Source: an uncultured Oscillospiraceae bacterium (GTDB lineage: Bacteria > Bacillota > Clostridia > Oscillospirales > Oscillospiraceae). Taken from it: DNA of 64,000 nt. Positions 6,874 through 15,998 of this stretch are shown here, in pieces (position 1 is the stretch's first letter; each line of letters opens with the position of its first letter). Location of the stretch: NCBI GenBank assembly GCA_934654755.1, contig CAKUGQ010000005.1:43573-107572 (forward strand), read 5' to 3'. The position numbers were made by a program, and so were the translations under genes. Below the pieces are notes generated by a model. It did not search any database and was not told where the DNA came from. It saw only the letters and a list, made by a program, of their open reading frames with translations.

Positions 6874-8337
6874 ATGAAAAAAAATCGTGTACTGAGCCTG
6901 CTGTTGCTGCTCTGCATCCTGCTGTGCTGCCTGACGCCGGCACTGGCGGAGCAGACGGCGGATCCTTATGATCCGAATTTTCCTGCGCCGAAGGCGCTGA
7001 CCGACGCGCAGCTTCCGGCGGATCTTTCCGTGGACGGGAAAGCCGCCGCGCTCATTGAGCTGAATACCGGCACGCTCCTGTTTGCGCAGAATATCGACCA
7101 GGTGCTTTATCCGGCGAGCCTGACCAAAATCATGACCTGTATGTTGGCGATTCGCTACGGCAATATGGACGATGTGCTGACGGTTTCGGAGGAGGCGCTG
7201 GCAGATCAGAAACGCTTTGACCTTGGCTGTACGTTGATTGCAGGTGAACAGCTTACGCTGCGTGAGCTGCTGTATTGCACAATGGTCGCCTCCGTCAATG
7301 AGGCGTGCAATGTGATTGCCGAGCACCTCGGCGGCAGCGTCGAGACGTTTGTGGAGATGATGAACAAGCAGGCGGTGGAGCTTGGAATGCAGGATACGAA
7401 CTACTGCAACCCGCACGGGCTGCACGATAGCCGCCATGTTACCACCGTGCGTGATCTTTCCACGCTGGCGCGCTGGGCATGGCAGAATGAGCAGTTCCGC
7501 GAATTCTGTACTACGACTTACCATACCGTTCCGGCAACGAATCTGTCCGGTGAGCGTAATCTCAAAACGACGAATTACCTTACCAGCACCCGCGTGACCG
7601 ACCGCTATTACTACGACAAAGCGGAGGGGCTGAAAACCGGCTTTACCACGCCCGCAGGCGGCTGCCTGATCTCTACGGCGACGCAGGGGAATGTCAGCTT
7701 TATGAGCATTTTCTGCGGCGGCAAAACCGTAGCCAATGAGGACGGGAGCTATACCGACATGCGCTTTGTCGAGTCGAAGCGGATGCTGCAATACGGCGTG
7801 GAGCATTACTCCCGCGTGCAGGTGCTTTCCAGGCTTGTAATGAGCGGACAGATGGATGTGCTTTACGCCGACGGCCGCAGCAGTGTCGTCGTACATCCCG
7901 CCGCAGACGTCAGCGTCCTGCTGCCGGACAGTGTGGATCTGACGAAAATCGAGCTGCGCGTGCAGTATGATACCGAACGTGCCGAGGCGCCGCTGGCCGA
8001 AGGAGAGCGGGTCGGTACGGTCAGTGCGGTGTGCGGCGATCTCGTTTTGGCAACGGCCGATCTCGTGACGCTGACGGCGGTGCGCCGTGACCCCAATGCG
8101 GGGGATAAGCCGGCGCCGTCACAGTCCGAGGTTCCTTCCGATTCCGTCGAGCCGACAAATGCGCCTTCCGTACCGACCGAGCCGACGCAAGTCGGCGGCA
8201 CAGAGAGCGGCCGGATGCGCTATGTTGTCCTGATGGTTCTTCTGGCGCTCCTGATCCCCGTGCTGGTGATCGTGGCCATGCGTCAGTGGAACAAGCTCAG
8301 GTACGGCGGCGGGAAGAGCGGAGGCAAGCACAGATGA
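6874..8337 (+). CDS. Serine-type D-Ala-D-Ala carboxypeptidase (DacA/DacF family)
   Basis: 487 residues. A cleavable signal peptide ends near A-L-A (25), followed by the S11 catalytic domain: S82-L-T-K85 nucleophile motif, S140-V-N142 and K254-T-G256. It trims the terminal D-Ala of peptidoglycan stem peptides outside the membrane. A second beta domain, a Pro/Ser/Thr-rich linker (about 410-445) and a C-terminal transmembrane anchor (about 455-473) with a basic tail follow. The start has GGAGG four bases upstream. A perfect SigA promoter precedes it, so vegetative expression is likely even though sporulation DacF is a relative. It overlaps the next gene by ATGA. Confidence 0.9.
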   Translation: MKKNRVLSLLLLLCILLCCLTPALAEQTADPYDPNFPAPKALTDAQLPADLSVDGKAAALIELNTGTLLFAQNIDQVLYPASLTKIMTCMLAIRYGNMDDVLTVSEEALADQKRFDLGCTLIAGEQLTLRELLYCTMVASVNEACNVIAEHLGGSVETFVEMMNKQAVELGMQDTNYCNPHGLHDSRHVTTVRDLSTLARWAWQNEQFREFCTTTYHTVPATNLSGERNLKTTNYLTSTRVTDRYYYDKAEGLKTGFTTPAGGCLISTATQGNVSFMSIFCGGKTVANEDGSYTDMRFVESKRMLQYGVEHYSRVQVLSRLVMSGQMDVLYADGRSSVVVHPAADVSVLLPDSVDLTKIELRVQYDTERAEAPLAEGERVGTVSAVCGDLVLATADLVTLTAVRRDPNAGDKPAPSQSEVPSDSVEPTNAPSVPTEPTQVGGTESGRMRYVVLMVLLALLIPVLVIVAMRQWNKLRYGGGKSGGKHR

Positions 8338-8897
8338 GCGAAGCCATGAACGCGCTGCGCGCCCGTTGCGAAGGCTGTATGCGCTGCGAGCTGGGCAAAA
8401 CCCGTACAAAGCTCGTGTTCGGTGTCGGGCAGGTGCCGTCGCCCATCGTTTTTGTCGGCGAAGGGCCGGGAGCGCAGGAGGATTTGCAGGGAGAGCCGTT
8501 TGTCGGTGCGGCGGGCAAGTTGCTCGACGAGATGCTGCACATCATTGATATTGACAGGACAAATTGTTATATCACAAACATCGTAAAATGCCGCCCGCCG
8601 CAAAACCGCGATCCGTTGGAGACGGAGCAGGATGCCTGCATCGGCTATTTGTCCGAGCAGCTCGGGATCCTCCAGCCGAAGCTGATCGTCTGCCTCGGGC
8701 GTATTGCGGCGATGCGTCTGATCCGACCGGATTTTCGTATTACGCGCGAGCACGGACAATGGTTTGAACGCGACGGCGTATTTTATATGGCGATGTACCA
8801 TCCGGCGGCACTGCTGCGCGATGCGGCAAAGCGCCCGGAGGCCTTTGCCGATTTGATGTCGCTGCGCGATAAGGCGCGTTTTCTACGGTGCTACTGA
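8334..8897 (+). CDS. Family 4 uracil-DNA glycosylase (4Fe-4S)
   Basis: 187 residues. It removes uracil from DNA, starting base-excision repair. The four cysteines that hold the iron-sulfur cluster are visible: C12, C15, C86 ([10 protein letters not shown]) and C102. The uracil-binding motifs G-E-G-P-G-A-Q-E-D and M-Y-H-P-A-A-L-L are intact. It is translationally coupled to the carboxypeptidase gene (ATGA) and followed by a strong bidirectional terminator. Confidence 0.92.
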   Translation: MSEAMNALRARCEGCMRCELGKTRTKLVFGVGQVPSPIVFVGEGPGAQEDLQGEPFVGAAGKLLDEMLHIIDIDRTNCYITNIVKCRPPQNRDPLETEQDACIGYLSEQLGILQPKLIVCLGRIAAMRLIRPDFRITREHGQWFERDGVFYMAMYHPAALLRDAAKRPEAFADLMSLRDKARFLRCY

Positions 8898-8902
8898 TGC
8901 AT

Positions 8903-8938
8903 AAAACGCAGTCCTCCGGTATCGGAGGGCTGCGTTTT
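8903..8938. terminator. Bidirectional terminator between the glycosylase and lipoprotein genes
   Basis: AAAACGCAG...CTGCGTTTT forms a long GC-centred stem (with CCTCC/GGAGG inside) with A and T runs at either end, between two convergent genes. Confidence 0.8.
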
Positions 8939-8942
8939 GCCG

Positions 8943-9224
8943 TTACATGCCGCGTCTGCCGCGTGCGGCCGAGTTGTCGGTCGGCTCGGAGACATCCGTC
9001 GTGCCGGGCTGCTCCGTTTCATTACCCGTGTCCGTTGTGTCCGGGTCCGTAGTAGACGGTACGGTGGTCGGCGGGACCGTAGTGGGCGGCACGGTGGTAG
9101 GCGGTACGGTGGTCATCGGTATCGTTGTCATGGGGACGGTGGTCATGGTACTGTCGTCCGTGCAGCCGGTAAAGAGCGCGGCGATGAGCAGTATCGCCAG
9201 CGTCAGGGTCGCAAATCGTTTCAT
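8943..9224 (-). CDS. Small lipoprotein with Thr-Thr-Val-Pro repeats
   Basis: 93 residues. A signal peptide ends in a lipobox (L-F-T-G-C, Cys near 20). The rest is low complexity: about six five-residue units of the type V-P-x-T-T (residues 25-55), then an acidic Thr/Asp/Glu stretch and a basic end (R-G-R-R-G-M). The repeats are 15-bp tandem units in DNA. It resembles a cell-wall-spanning stalk with no catalytic domain. The start at 9224 has TTGGAGG nearby. Function unknown. Confidence 0.65.
   Translation of the reverse strand: MKRFATLTLAILLIAALFTGCTDDSTMTTVPMTTIPMTTVPPTTVPPTTVPPTTVPSTTDPDTTDTGNETEQPGTTDVSEPTDNSAARGRRGM
9058..9135. repeat. 15-bp tandem repeats inside the small lipoprotein gene
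   Basis: Units close to GTCGGCGGGACCGTA and GTAGGCGGTACGGTG repeat in phase, encoding V-P-P-T-T on the minus strand. Length variation by slippage is plausible. Confidence 0.7.
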
Positions 9225-9326
9225 GGTGATCCTCCAATCATACTTGCTTTGTTGCCTGCATAGTATTTGCCGTGCGGAAAAATGTATGCGCGGCGGTGTG
9301 ATTTTTTTAAAAATGTAAAAAATACG

Positions 9327-9355
9327 TTGCAATCCGTCGAAAAATGATATATAAT
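9327..9355 (+). promoter_or_regulatory. SigA-type promoter of the ferredoxin gene
   Basis: TTGCAA (9327-9332), 17-base spacer, TATAAT (9350-9355). The leader contains a small inverted repeat (TTCGGC...GCCGAA, about 9371-9400). Confidence 0.75.
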
Positions 9356-9420
9356 TACGTTTACAAACCATTCGGCGTGCTCTTGGAACGGCGTGCCGAA
9401 GCAAAGGGGATTAAATCAAT

Positions 9421-9807
9421 ATGAAAAAACTGACCGTCAAAAAGGACGTGCAGTGCATGGCCTGCCTGGAGTGCGTCCGTGCCTGCTCCACCGCGTTTTA
9501 CAAGGAATTCGACCCGGCCAAATCCTGCGTTCAGATCGTTGAGCGCAGCGGCAAGGTGCGTCCCATGACCTGCGTGCAGTGCGGCAAATGCGCTGCGGCC
9601 TGTGAGCATGGCGCCATCACGCAGAACCCCAAGACCGGCGTCTACATGATCAACAAGAAGCTCTGCGTTGGCTGCGGCAAGTGTAAGGAAGCCTGCCCCT
9701 TCGGCGTCATTGTCTTTGAGCCGGAGATGGCCAATGCCTCGAAGTGTATCGCCTGCGGCATTTGCGTCAAGTCCTGCCCGATGGAGGTTCTTGAGATCAC
9801 CGAATAA
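9421..9807 (+). CDS. Ferredoxin-like protein with four 4Fe-4S cluster motifs
   Basis: 128 residues with four Cys-rich motifs in order: C-M-A-C-L-E-C-V-R-A-C, C-V-Q-C-G-K-C-A-A-A-C, C-V-G-C-G-K-C-K-E-A-C-P and C-I-A-C-G-I-C-V-K-S-C-P. It resembles the electron-transfer subunits that accompany oxidoreductases, but no catalytic partner is next to it. It is monocistronic, with its own promoter and terminator. Role: low-potential electron carrier (inferred). Confidence 0.85.
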   Translation: MKKLTVKKDVQCMACLECVRACSTAFYKEFDPAKSCVQIVERSGKVRPMTCVQCGKCAAACEHGAITQNPKTGVYMINKKLCVGCGKCKEACPFGVIVFEPEMANASKCIACGICVKSCPMEVLEITE

Positions 9808-9819
9808 CGCGCGTATTTT

Positions 9820-9849
9820 GCCGGAGAGGTGTTCCTTCTCCGGCTTTTT
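9820..9849 (+). terminator. Terminator of the ferredoxin gene
   Basis: GCCGGAGA pairs with TCTCCGGC (9837-9844), followed by TTTTTAT. Confidence 0.85.
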
Positions 9850-9883
9850 ATACGGAATGAATGAATTTATTTGGAGGTAACCT

Positions 9884-11689
9884 ATGGCTGAAATGAAGAA
9901 GATTCCCGAACGTTCCGAAATCCGCGAGCAGGACAAGTGGGCGGTCGCCGATCTTTATGCAACGGACGAGCTATGGCAGCAGGACCTGGAGAAGGTCAAG
10001 GCAATGGAGCCGAAATTCGCCGCCTTTGCGGGAAAGCTCGGTCAATCCGCCGAAGCACTTCTGGCTTTTTTGCGCCTGGAGGAGGAGCTTGAGCTTCTGT
10101 CCGATGCCATTGGCAACTATGCCATGCGCCGCGCCGATGAAGACACCCGCGACGCGAAGTATCAGGCGATGTCCGGCAGTATGATGAGTGTGTTTGTTGA
10201 GCTGAACGCCGCCACCAGCTTCGCTACGCCGGAGCTGATGGCCATTTCGGAGGAGACGCTGGAGAAATTCTACGCGGAGTGCCCCGAGCTGGAGCGCTAT
10301 CGCCGTTATCTGACGGACGCGCGCCGTCTGCGTGAGCATGTTCTCAGCCCCGCGGAAGAGAAGCTGCTGGCTGCCGCCGGTGAGTTGGGTCAGACCCCGC
10401 GCAATATCTACGGCATGTTCAATAATGCGGACATCACCTTCGAAGACGCCGTGGATGCCGAGGGCAACAAATATCCGCTTTCCGCCGGTACCTACATCGG
10501 CTATATGGAGAGCGAGGATCGCGCCCTGCGCAAGAGTGCGTTTGAAAATCTCTACCACGGCTACGGGAAATTCAGAAACACCATCGCCGCGACGCTGGCG
10601 GGTCACGTCAAACAGCTCAAGTTCTTTGCGCAGGCACGCAAGTACAATTCCGCGCTGGAGGCTTCGCTCTCGCACACGAACGTTCCGGTCGAGGTCTATA
10701 CGAATCTGATTGATGCCGTTCACAAGAATGCCGACAAGCTGCATCGCTATGTTGATCTGCGTAAGAAGCTGCTGGGACTCGATGAGCTGCATATGTATGA
10801 TCTTTACACACCGCTGGTCGCCGGTCTGGACAAGAAGGCGGACATCGAGGACGCAAAGAAGCTCGTTTATGATGCGCTCGCACCGCTCGGCGAGGACTAT
10901 CGCAAGGTCCTGAAGCAGGGCTTTGAGAACCGCTGGATCGATGTCTACCAGAATGTCGGCAAGCGCTCCGGCGCCTATTCCGCCGGCGCGAAGGTGCATC
11001 CCTTCGTCCTGCTCAACTATTCCGGTACGCTGGACAGCCAGTTCACCCTTGCCCATGAAATGGGCCATGCAATGCACTCTTATCTGTCGAACCATACGCA
11101 GAATCCGCTGGATTCGGACTATGTGATCTTTGTTGCAGAGGTTGCTTCGACCTGCAACGAGGCGCTGCTGATGGAGTATCTGCTCGCCCGTACCACGGAC
11201 AAAAAGGAGCGCGCCTACCTGATCAACCACTTCCTTGAGCAGTTCCGTTCGACGCTTTACCGGCAAACCATGTTCGCGGAGTTCGAAATGATTATCGGCA
11301 AGCTGGCACAGGACGGCGTGACGCTGACACCGGAGGTGCTGAATTCCGAGTATCGTAAGCTGAACCGCCTGTATTTCGGCGAGAACGTTGTGCTTGACGA
11401 CGAGATCGATCTGGAATGGATGCGTATCCCGCATTTCTACTACAACTATTATGTGTTCCAGTATGCCACCGGCTACGCCGCGGCCATTGCGCTGTCGCGC
11501 CGTATTCTGCGCGAGGGTGAAGGCGCCGTAAAGGACTACCTCGGCTTCCTCTCCGGCGGCTGCTCCAAGAGCCCCATCGATCTGCTCAAGGGCGCCGGTG
11601 TGGATATGAGCACCACCAAGCCCGTTGAGGAGGCGCTCGCGCTGTTCGGCGAGCTCATCGACGAGATGGATGAACTGATGAAGGACTGA
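9884..11689 (+). CDS. pepF: Oligoendopeptidase F (M3B zinc metallopeptidase)
   Basis: 601 residues, typical length. It is a cytoplasmic peptidase cutting short peptides internally. The zinc motif H-E-M-G-H is at 391-395 (in T-L-A-H-E-M-G-H-A-M-H-S), and the third ligand Glu lies about 25 residues later in E-V-A-S-T-C-N-E-A. The N-terminal helical oligopeptidase F region (about 115-185) is present. GGAGG precedes the start. A small unknown gene follows after four bases. Confidence 0.93.
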   Translation: MAEMKKIPERSEIREQDKWAVADLYATDELWQQDLEKVKAMEPKFAAFAGKLGQSAEALLAFLRLEEELELLSDAIGNYAMRRADEDTRDAKYQAMSGSMMSVFVELNAATSFATPELMAISEETLEKFYAECPELERYRRYLTDARRLREHVLSPAEEKLLAAAGELGQTPRNIYGMFNNADITFEDAVDAEGNKYPLSAGTYIGYMESEDRALRKSAFENLYHGYGKFRNTIAATLAGHVKQLKFFAQARKYNSALEASLSHTNVPVEVYTNLIDAVHKNADKLHRYVDLRKKLLGLDELHMYDLYTPLVAGLDKKADIEDAKKLVYDALAPLGEDYRKVLKQGFENRWIDVYQNVGKRSGAYSAGAKVHPFVLLNYSGTLDSQFTLAHEMGHAMHSYLSNHTQNPLDSDYVIFVAEVASTCNEALLMEYLLARTTDKKERAYLINHFLEQFRSTLYRQTMFAEFEMIIGKLAQDGVTLTPEVLNSEYRKLNRLYFGENVVLDDEIDLEWMRIPHFYYNYYVFQYATGYAAAIALSRRILREGEGAVKDYLGFLSGGCSKSPIDLLKGAGVDMSTTKPVEEALALFGELIDEMDELMKD

Positions 11690-11693
11690 TCCC

Positions 11694-11966
11694 ATGCCGG
11701 AGATCTATCTGCCGACGCTGCACACGTTTGAAAACGACAATATCTTTACCGGGAGCTGCGGTGCATTGCGTTTCCGGATTCGGCCGGAGGTCGTCAAGTC
11801 CGACCCGAAGGCCAAGGAAATCGATGCGGCGGCCAGTTCTATCCGTTGTGAGCTTTGGCACGGCGAGCTGTGCTATGAGCTGAGCGCCATTGAGCTGGAA
11901 CAAACCTTCCCCATGTCCGAGGAGGGCAGGGAAGCAATGCGGCGCTGGCTGGAGGAAAACGTGTAA
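11694..11966 (+). CDS. Small conserved-type protein of unknown function
   Basis: 90 residues, not recognised. It is soluble and acidic, without signal, membrane segment or cysteine motif. It begins M-P-E-I-Y-L-P-T-L-H-T-F-E-N-D and ends with an amphipathic helix rich in Glu and Arg. Four bases separate it from pepF, so it is co-transcribed with the peptidase. The ribosome site (GAAGGA) lies in the end of pepF. It could be a small regulator or partner of the peptidase, but nothing in the sequence shows this. Confidence 0.65.
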   Translation: MPEIYLPTLHTFENDNIFTGSCGALRFRIRPEVVKSDPKAKEIDAAASSIRCELWHGELCYELSAIELEQTFPMSEEGREAMRRWLEENV

Positions 11967-11971
11967 AAACT

Positions 11972-11998
11972 GCCGCCCCGTCGGACGACGGGGCGGCT
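11972..11998. terminator. Terminator between convergent genes
   Basis: GCCGCCCCGTCG pairs with CGACGGGGCGGC. On the minus strand it is followed by a T-rich run, on the plus strand by a short TTT. Confidence 0.75.
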
Positions 11999-12006
11999 TT
12001 GCGTGC

Positions 12007-12969
12007 CTATTCATTGCTCGGAAAATACTCACGGACAAAATCGACCTCTTTTACCTGAAACGTGCGGCCGTTCAGGTAGGCCAGACTGCCGGCATCGGTC
12101 GTGAAGCGAAATTCCAGACGGTAGGAATAGAGCGCCTGGTAATTTCGATCAAAGCGCTTGTCGAGCTTGCCGTATTTTCCGTCGCCGAGCAGCGGGTGTC
12201 CCGCATGGGCGAACTGTGCGCGGATCTGGTGCGTCCGGCCGGTGACGAGTTCGCATTCCACAAGCGACAATCCGCCGCGGCTTTGCAGTACACGGTAGCG
12301 CGTTTCGCAGCTTTTCGAGCCCCTTTGCGGTGCGTCCGTAACAAATACCCGGTTTTTTACCGCATCCTTGAACAGATAGCCCTTCAATGTACCCTCGCGG
12401 GGTTTCGGCGAGCCCTCGACGACGGCGAGATAACGTTTATCCAGCTCGCGGTCACGGATCTTCTGGTTCAAAATGCGCAGCGCCTCGGCGTTTTTTGCCG
12501 CGATGACGATACCGCCGGTATTGCGGTCGATGCGGTTGCACAGTGCCGGCGTGAAGGCGCGCTCCTCGCGCGGACGCCAGTCGCCTTTGGCATAGAGATA
12601 GGCCAGGATGTGGTCAATGAGCGTTTTGCCGTATTCTGCGCCGTCGTGCGGGTGGACAGCTAACCCCGGCCGCTTATCTACGAGCAGCAGGTTCTCGTCC
12701 TCATAGACGATGTTCAGTTTCGGCGCGGAGACGGTCAAATAGGCGTTCTGCTCCGAGGGACGGTCAAAAAACTCATCGTTGATATACAGTTGGAGTATAT
12801 CGCCCTCACATAGGCGCGTGTCACGCGCGGCGCGGGAGCCGTTGCACTTGATGCGCTTGAGGCGCAGGTATTTCTGCGCCAGAGAGGCCGGGAGCAGCGG
12901 GACGGCCTTGGCCAGATAGCGGTCGAGACGCTGCCCTGCGTCATTTTTTCCGATTGTCAGCTCTTTCAC
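12007..12969 (-). CDS. RluA-family 23S rRNA pseudouridine synthase
   Basis: 320 residues: an N-terminal S4 RNA-binding domain (about 12-75) and an RluA-type catalytic domain. The catalytic Asp lies in C-N-R-I-D-R-N-T-G-G, a variant of the usual H-R-L-D-x-x-T-S-G. Later motifs G-R-T-H-Q-I-R-A-Q and H-P-L-L-G-D-G-K-Y-G are intact. The start is GTG with GGAAGGGAG upstream. The rRNA position modified cannot be read from sequence; RluC/D-like activity is a family inference. Confidence 0.88.
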   Translation of the reverse strand: MKELTIGKNDAGQRLDRYLAKAVPLLPASLAQKYLRLKRIKCNGSRAARDTRLCEGDILQLYINDEFFDRPSEQNAYLTVSAPKLNIVYEDENLLLVDKRPGLAVHPHDGAEYGKTLIDHILAYLYAKGDWRPREERAFTPALCNRIDRNTGGIVIAAKNAEALRILNQKIRDRELDKRYLAVVEGSPKPREGTLKGYLFKDAVKNRVFVTDAPQRGSKSCETRYRVLQSRGGLSLVECELVTGRTHQIRAQFAHAGHPLLGDGKYGKLDKRFDRNYQALYSYRLEFRFTTDAGSLAYLNGRTFQVKEVDFVREYFPSNE

Positions 12970-12992
12970 GGGGCATTTCTCCCTTCCGGAAT

Positions 12993-13021
12993 ATTATTCG
13001 GCACGAAGGCGGGAAAGTCAA
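12993..13021 (-). promoter_or_regulatory. Promoter of the pseudouridine synthase gene
   Basis: TTGACT (13016-13021), 17 bases, AATAAT (12993-12998) on the minus strand, divergent from the DUF177 promoter 30 bases away. Confidence 0.6.
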
Positions 13022-13051
13022 GAGAAATTCCGAAAAAAGATGAAAAATGAT

Positions 13052-13080
13052 TTGACAAACGGGTATTGACGCGGTATAAT
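13052..13080 (+). promoter_or_regulatory. Consensus SigA promoter of the DUF177-rpmF operon
   Basis: TTGACA (13052-13057), 17 bases, TATAAT (13075-13080): a perfect consensus pair. Confidence 0.85.
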
Positions 13081-13113
13081 AGCAAACGCACGACTATGGA
13101 ACGGAGGGTTTCT

Positions 13114-13617
13114 ATGCTTTTCAGCCTCACAAGGCTCCTCCGTACACCGGATGCTGCGCTTCCGTTTCGGACGGAGCTGGATTTGAGCGGTATGACCTTC
13201 GGGAGCTGTCGCCCGGTCTCGGAGCCGGTTGTCTGCCGCGGCGAGGTTCGCAACACTGCGGGCGTTCTGGTGCTCACGGCGCAGCTTTCCACCCGGCTTC
13301 ATGCCGTCTGCGACCGCTGTGCGTCCGAGTTTACGCGGGAAGTGTCCTATCCGGTGCGTGCGGTGCTCGTCACTGCGCTGGAAAATGAGGACGAGGCCGA
13401 CGAATGGGTTTTTGTGGTAGACCCCGAAGCGGCTGATCTTGACGAGATCCTCACTACCGCCTTCGTGCTCAATATGGATTCCAAGCTGCTGTGCAAGCCG
13501 GACTGCAAGGGCCTGTGCTTCCACTGCGGCGCGGATCTGAACGACGGCCCCTGTCGGTGCCGCCCCGAACCCGATCCCCGTTTGGCTGTCTTGGGACAGC
13601 TTTTGAAGGATAAGTAA
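13114..13617 (+). CDS. DUF177 (YceD-type) protein linked to 23S rRNA/L32
   Basis: 167 residues. The family pattern is present: C-D-R-C-A-S-E-F near the middle, then [17 protein letters not shown] with paired cysteines that probably bind metal. DUF177 is almost always next to rpmF, as here (29-base gap), and is implicated in large-subunit rRNA accumulation. The start at 13114 has GGAGGG upstream and follows the promoter by a short leader. Confidence 0.88.
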   Translation: MLFSLTRLLRTPDAALPFRTELDLSGMTFGSCRPVSEPVVCRGEVRNTAGVLVLTAQLSTRLHAVCDRCASEFTREVSYPVRAVLVTALENEDEADEWVFVVDPEAADLDEILTTAFVLNMDSKLLCKPDCKGLCFHCGADLNDGPCRCRPEPDPRLAVLGQLLKDK

Positions 13618-13646
13618 TTTTCACTCTGACCAAGGAGGTGTCATTC

Positions 13647-13835
13647 ATGGCTGTTCCGAAGTGTAAGGTTTCCAAGGCGAGACGGGATAAGAGACGCAGC
13701 TCGCATTGGAAGCTCTCCATCCCCGGCGTTGTTGCCTGCCCGAAGTGCGGCGAGCCGCGCCTGCCCCACAGAGCGTGCAAGAACTGCGGTACCTACAATG
13801 GCCGCGAGGTTCTCCCTGCTGCGGAAGCGAACTGA
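13647..13835 (+). CDS. rpmF: 50S ribosomal protein L32
   Basis: 62 residues. It has the canonical start [18 protein letters not shown] and a zinc-ribbon C-P-K-C-G...C-K-N-C-G. AAGGAGGT precedes the start. Confidence 0.97.
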   Translation: MAVPKCKVSKARRDKRRSSHWKLSIPGVVACPKCGEPRLPHRACKNCGTYNGREVLPAAEAN

Positions 13836-13856
13836 TTCAGAACTGAATGAGGAAAT

Positions 13857-13885
13857 GAGGAACGCGAAAGCGCTCCTCTTTTCTT
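13857..13885 (+). terminator. Terminator of rpmF
   Basis: GAGGAACGC pairs with GCGCTCCTC (one mismatch) around a GAAA loop, followed by TTTTCTTTT. Confidence 0.75.
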
Positions 13886-13954
13886 TTGCCGTTCGGCGAA
13901 GCGCCGGGATCGGCCGCCGTTCCGGGCGCTGATACGGAGCGGATGCGATTTTTG

Positions 13955-13983
13955 TTGCATTTTTCCTGCGGCTGTGGCATAAT
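13955..13983 (+). promoter_or_regulatory. Promoter of der-plsY-gpsA
   Basis: TTGCAT (13955-13960), 17 bases, CATAAT (13978-13983), about 57 bases before the der start. Confidence 0.65.
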
Positions 13984-14039
13984 AGACAGAGATTTTTGAA
14001 ATTCCTGCGCCTAGGCGCTTTTTGAAAGGAGGCATTTTG

Positions 14040-15368
14040 ATGCCGAAGCCCCTGGTTGCCATTGTCGGTCGCCCGAATGTGGGTAAATCCATGCTTTTTA
14101 ATAAGCTTACCGGCAAACGAATGGCCATTGTTGAGGATACTCCCGGCGTAACGCGCGACCGGATCTACGGAAGCTGCGACTGGAACGGTCGTGATTTTGA
14201 TCTGGTAGACACCGGCGGCATCGAGCCGAATACCGATAGTGAAATGCTGCAGTTTATGCGCCGTCAGGCGGAGATTGCCATCGCAACGGCCGATGTCATC
14301 GTTATGGTTGCCGATGTGCGTGTGGGTGTGACCGCAGCCGATCAGGATGTGGCGACGATGCTGCTGCGCAGCTGCAAGCCTGTATGCCTTGCGGTCAATA
14401 AGTGCGATTCCGTCGGCATGACCGATCCGGCGTTCTATGAGTTTTATTCATTGGGTATCGGAGACTGCTTTGAGGTTTCCGCCGTCCACGGCCACGGCAC
14501 GGACGAGTTGCTCGACTGGTGCGTCGAGCAGTTTCCGGAGCCTGTCGAACAGGAGGATGAGGGTGAGATCATCTCCGTCGCCATCGTCGGAAAGCCGAAT
14601 GTCGGTAAGTCCAGCCTGCTCAATCGCATCCTGGGCGAGCAGCGCGTTATCGTTTCGGATGTGGCCGGTACAACCCGCGATGCCATCGACAGCGAGTTTG
14701 AAAACGAGTTTGGCAAGTACCGCTTTATCGATACGGCAGGTATGCGCCGCAAATCGAAGGTGGATGACGCCATCGAAAAATACTCCAATCTGCGTTCCAT
14801 TTCCGCGATAGACCGCGCGGATGTATGTCTGCTCCTGATCGATGCCAATGAGGGCGTTACCGAGCAGGACACGAAGATTGCCGGTTTGATCCATGAGGCA
14901 GGCAAGGCCTGTATCATTGTTGTCAACAAGTGGGATATGATTGATAAGGAAACCGGAACGATGAACGAAATGACCGCTAAGATTCGGCAGGATCTTGGCT
15001 ATATGAGTTACGCACCGCTGTTGTTCATCTCCGCATTGACTGGCCAGCGTGTGAATAAGCTCTTTGAAATGATTACCTATGTGGCAAATCAGAGCGCCAT
15101 GCGCATTACCACCGGAATGTTGAATAATATTTTGGAGGATGCTACGGCGCGTGTTCAGCCGCCCACGGATAAGGGCCGCAGACTTAAGATCTACTATATT
15201 ACGCAGGTGGGCGTCAAGCCGCCGCATTTCGTGTTTTTCTGCAACGATGCGCGCCTGTTCCACTTTTCCTACCAGCGCTATCTGGAAAACCAGATTCGCG
15301 CCGTATTCGGATTGGAGGGAACGCCTGTCCGCATTACCGTTCGCCAGAAGGGCGACAAGGAGGAGTAA
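14040..15368 (+). CDS. der: Ribosome-assembly GTPase Der (EngA)
   Basis: 442 residues with the diagnostic tandem G domains. The first has G-R-P-N-V-G-K-S (9-16) and D-T-G-G. The second has G-K-P-N-V-G-K-S (about 183-190), D-T-A-G and N-K-W-D. A C-terminal KH-like domain (about 355-442) follows. It acts in 50S subunit maturation and is essential in most bacteria. AAAGGAGG precedes the start. It is the first gene of an apparent operon with plsY, gpsA and a GtrA-like gene. Confidence 0.96.
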   Translation: MPKPLVAIVGRPNVGKSMLFNKLTGKRMAIVEDTPGVTRDRIYGSCDWNGRDFDLVDTGGIEPNTDSEMLQFMRRQAEIAIATADVIVMVADVRVGVTAADQDVATMLLRSCKPVCLAVNKCDSVGMTDPAFYEFYSLGIGDCFEVSAVHGHGTDELLDWCVEQFPEPVEQEDEGEIISVAIVGKPNVGKSSLLNRILGEQRVIVSDVAGTTRDAIDSEFENEFGKYRFIDTAGMRRKSKVDDAIEKYSNLRSISAIDRADVCLLLIDANEGVTEQDTKIAGLIHEAGKACIIVVNKWDMIDKETGTMNEMTAKIRQDLGYMSYAPLLFISALTGQRVNKLFEMITYVANQSAMRITTGMLNNILEDATARVQPPTDKGRRLKIYYITQVGVKPPHFVFFCNDARLFHFSYQRYLENQIRAVFGLEGTPVRITVRQKGDKEE

Positions 15369-15371
15369 GCC

Positions 15372-15998
15372 GTGGTCATTCGCATTCTGGCCGTGCTTGC
15401 AGTCGGCTATGTGCTCGGCTGTGTTAACGGTGCGATCGTCATCTCGCATCTGGGCAAGAAGGAGGACGTGCGCACGCACGGCAGCGGAAACGCAGGATTG
15501 ACGAACTTTTTGCGCAGCTACGGCGGTTGGGCGACGGTGCTTGTCGCACTGGTCGATCTGGGAAAGACCGCCCTGGCTTGCCTGATTGCCGTGCCGCTGC
15601 TGCCGGAACAGCCGGAGCTGGCCAAGATGCTCGCGGGACTTGCCGCACAGATCGGTCATGTATTCCCGGCGCCTTACGGTTTCCGCGGCGGAAAAGGGAT
15701 TATGTGTGCCGCGGGACTGGCGCTCATGATGGACTGGAGGATCTTTGCCATTCTGTTTGGGGTTTTCCTGCTGGCATACCTGACGACGGGCTTCGTTTCG
15801 CTCGGCTCCGTCCTTGCCGCAGTCGGTTACGGAATCGCCTACTATTTTTTCTTCCCCGAGCAGCCGCAGGTCTGGCTGATCGCCTTTGCCATGGCGGCGT
15901 TGGCGATCTTTATGCACCGTAAGAACATTGCGCGCCTGCTGACCGGCAGGGAGACTAAGACCCGCCTGCGTAAACCGAAGGAGGGACAGCGAAAATGA
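15372..15998 (+). CDS. plsY: Acyl-phosphate:glycerol-3-phosphate acyltransferase PlsY
   Basis: 208 residues, GTG start after GGAGG. It is a multi-pass membrane enzyme that makes lysophosphatidic acid from acyl-phosphate and glycerol-3-phosphate. The family motifs G-S-G-N-A-G (near 36-41) and G-F-R-G-G-K-G-I (near 103) are visible. The adjacent gpsA supplies its glycerol-3-phosphate; plsY and gpsA overlap by four bases. Confidence 0.94.
   Translation: MVIRILAVLAVGYVLGCVNGAIVISHLGKKEDVRTHGSGNAGLTNFLRSYGGWATVLVALVDLGKTALACLIAVPLLPEQPELAKMLAGLAAQIGHVFPAPYGFRGGKGIMCAAGLALMMDWRIFAILFGVFLLAYLTTGFVSLGSVLAAVGYGIAYYFFFPEQPQVWLIAFAMAALAIFMHRKNIARLLTGRETKTRLRKPKEGQRK

Noticed and set aside
8906..9135. 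Short tandem repeats as a CRISPR array
   Set aside because: The repeats are 15 bp, contiguous and in coding phase, without spacers.
9971..11695. Long open frame antisense to pepF
   Set aside because: It is the shadow of a GC-rich, clearly functional pepF; its composition is odd and it has no ribosome site.
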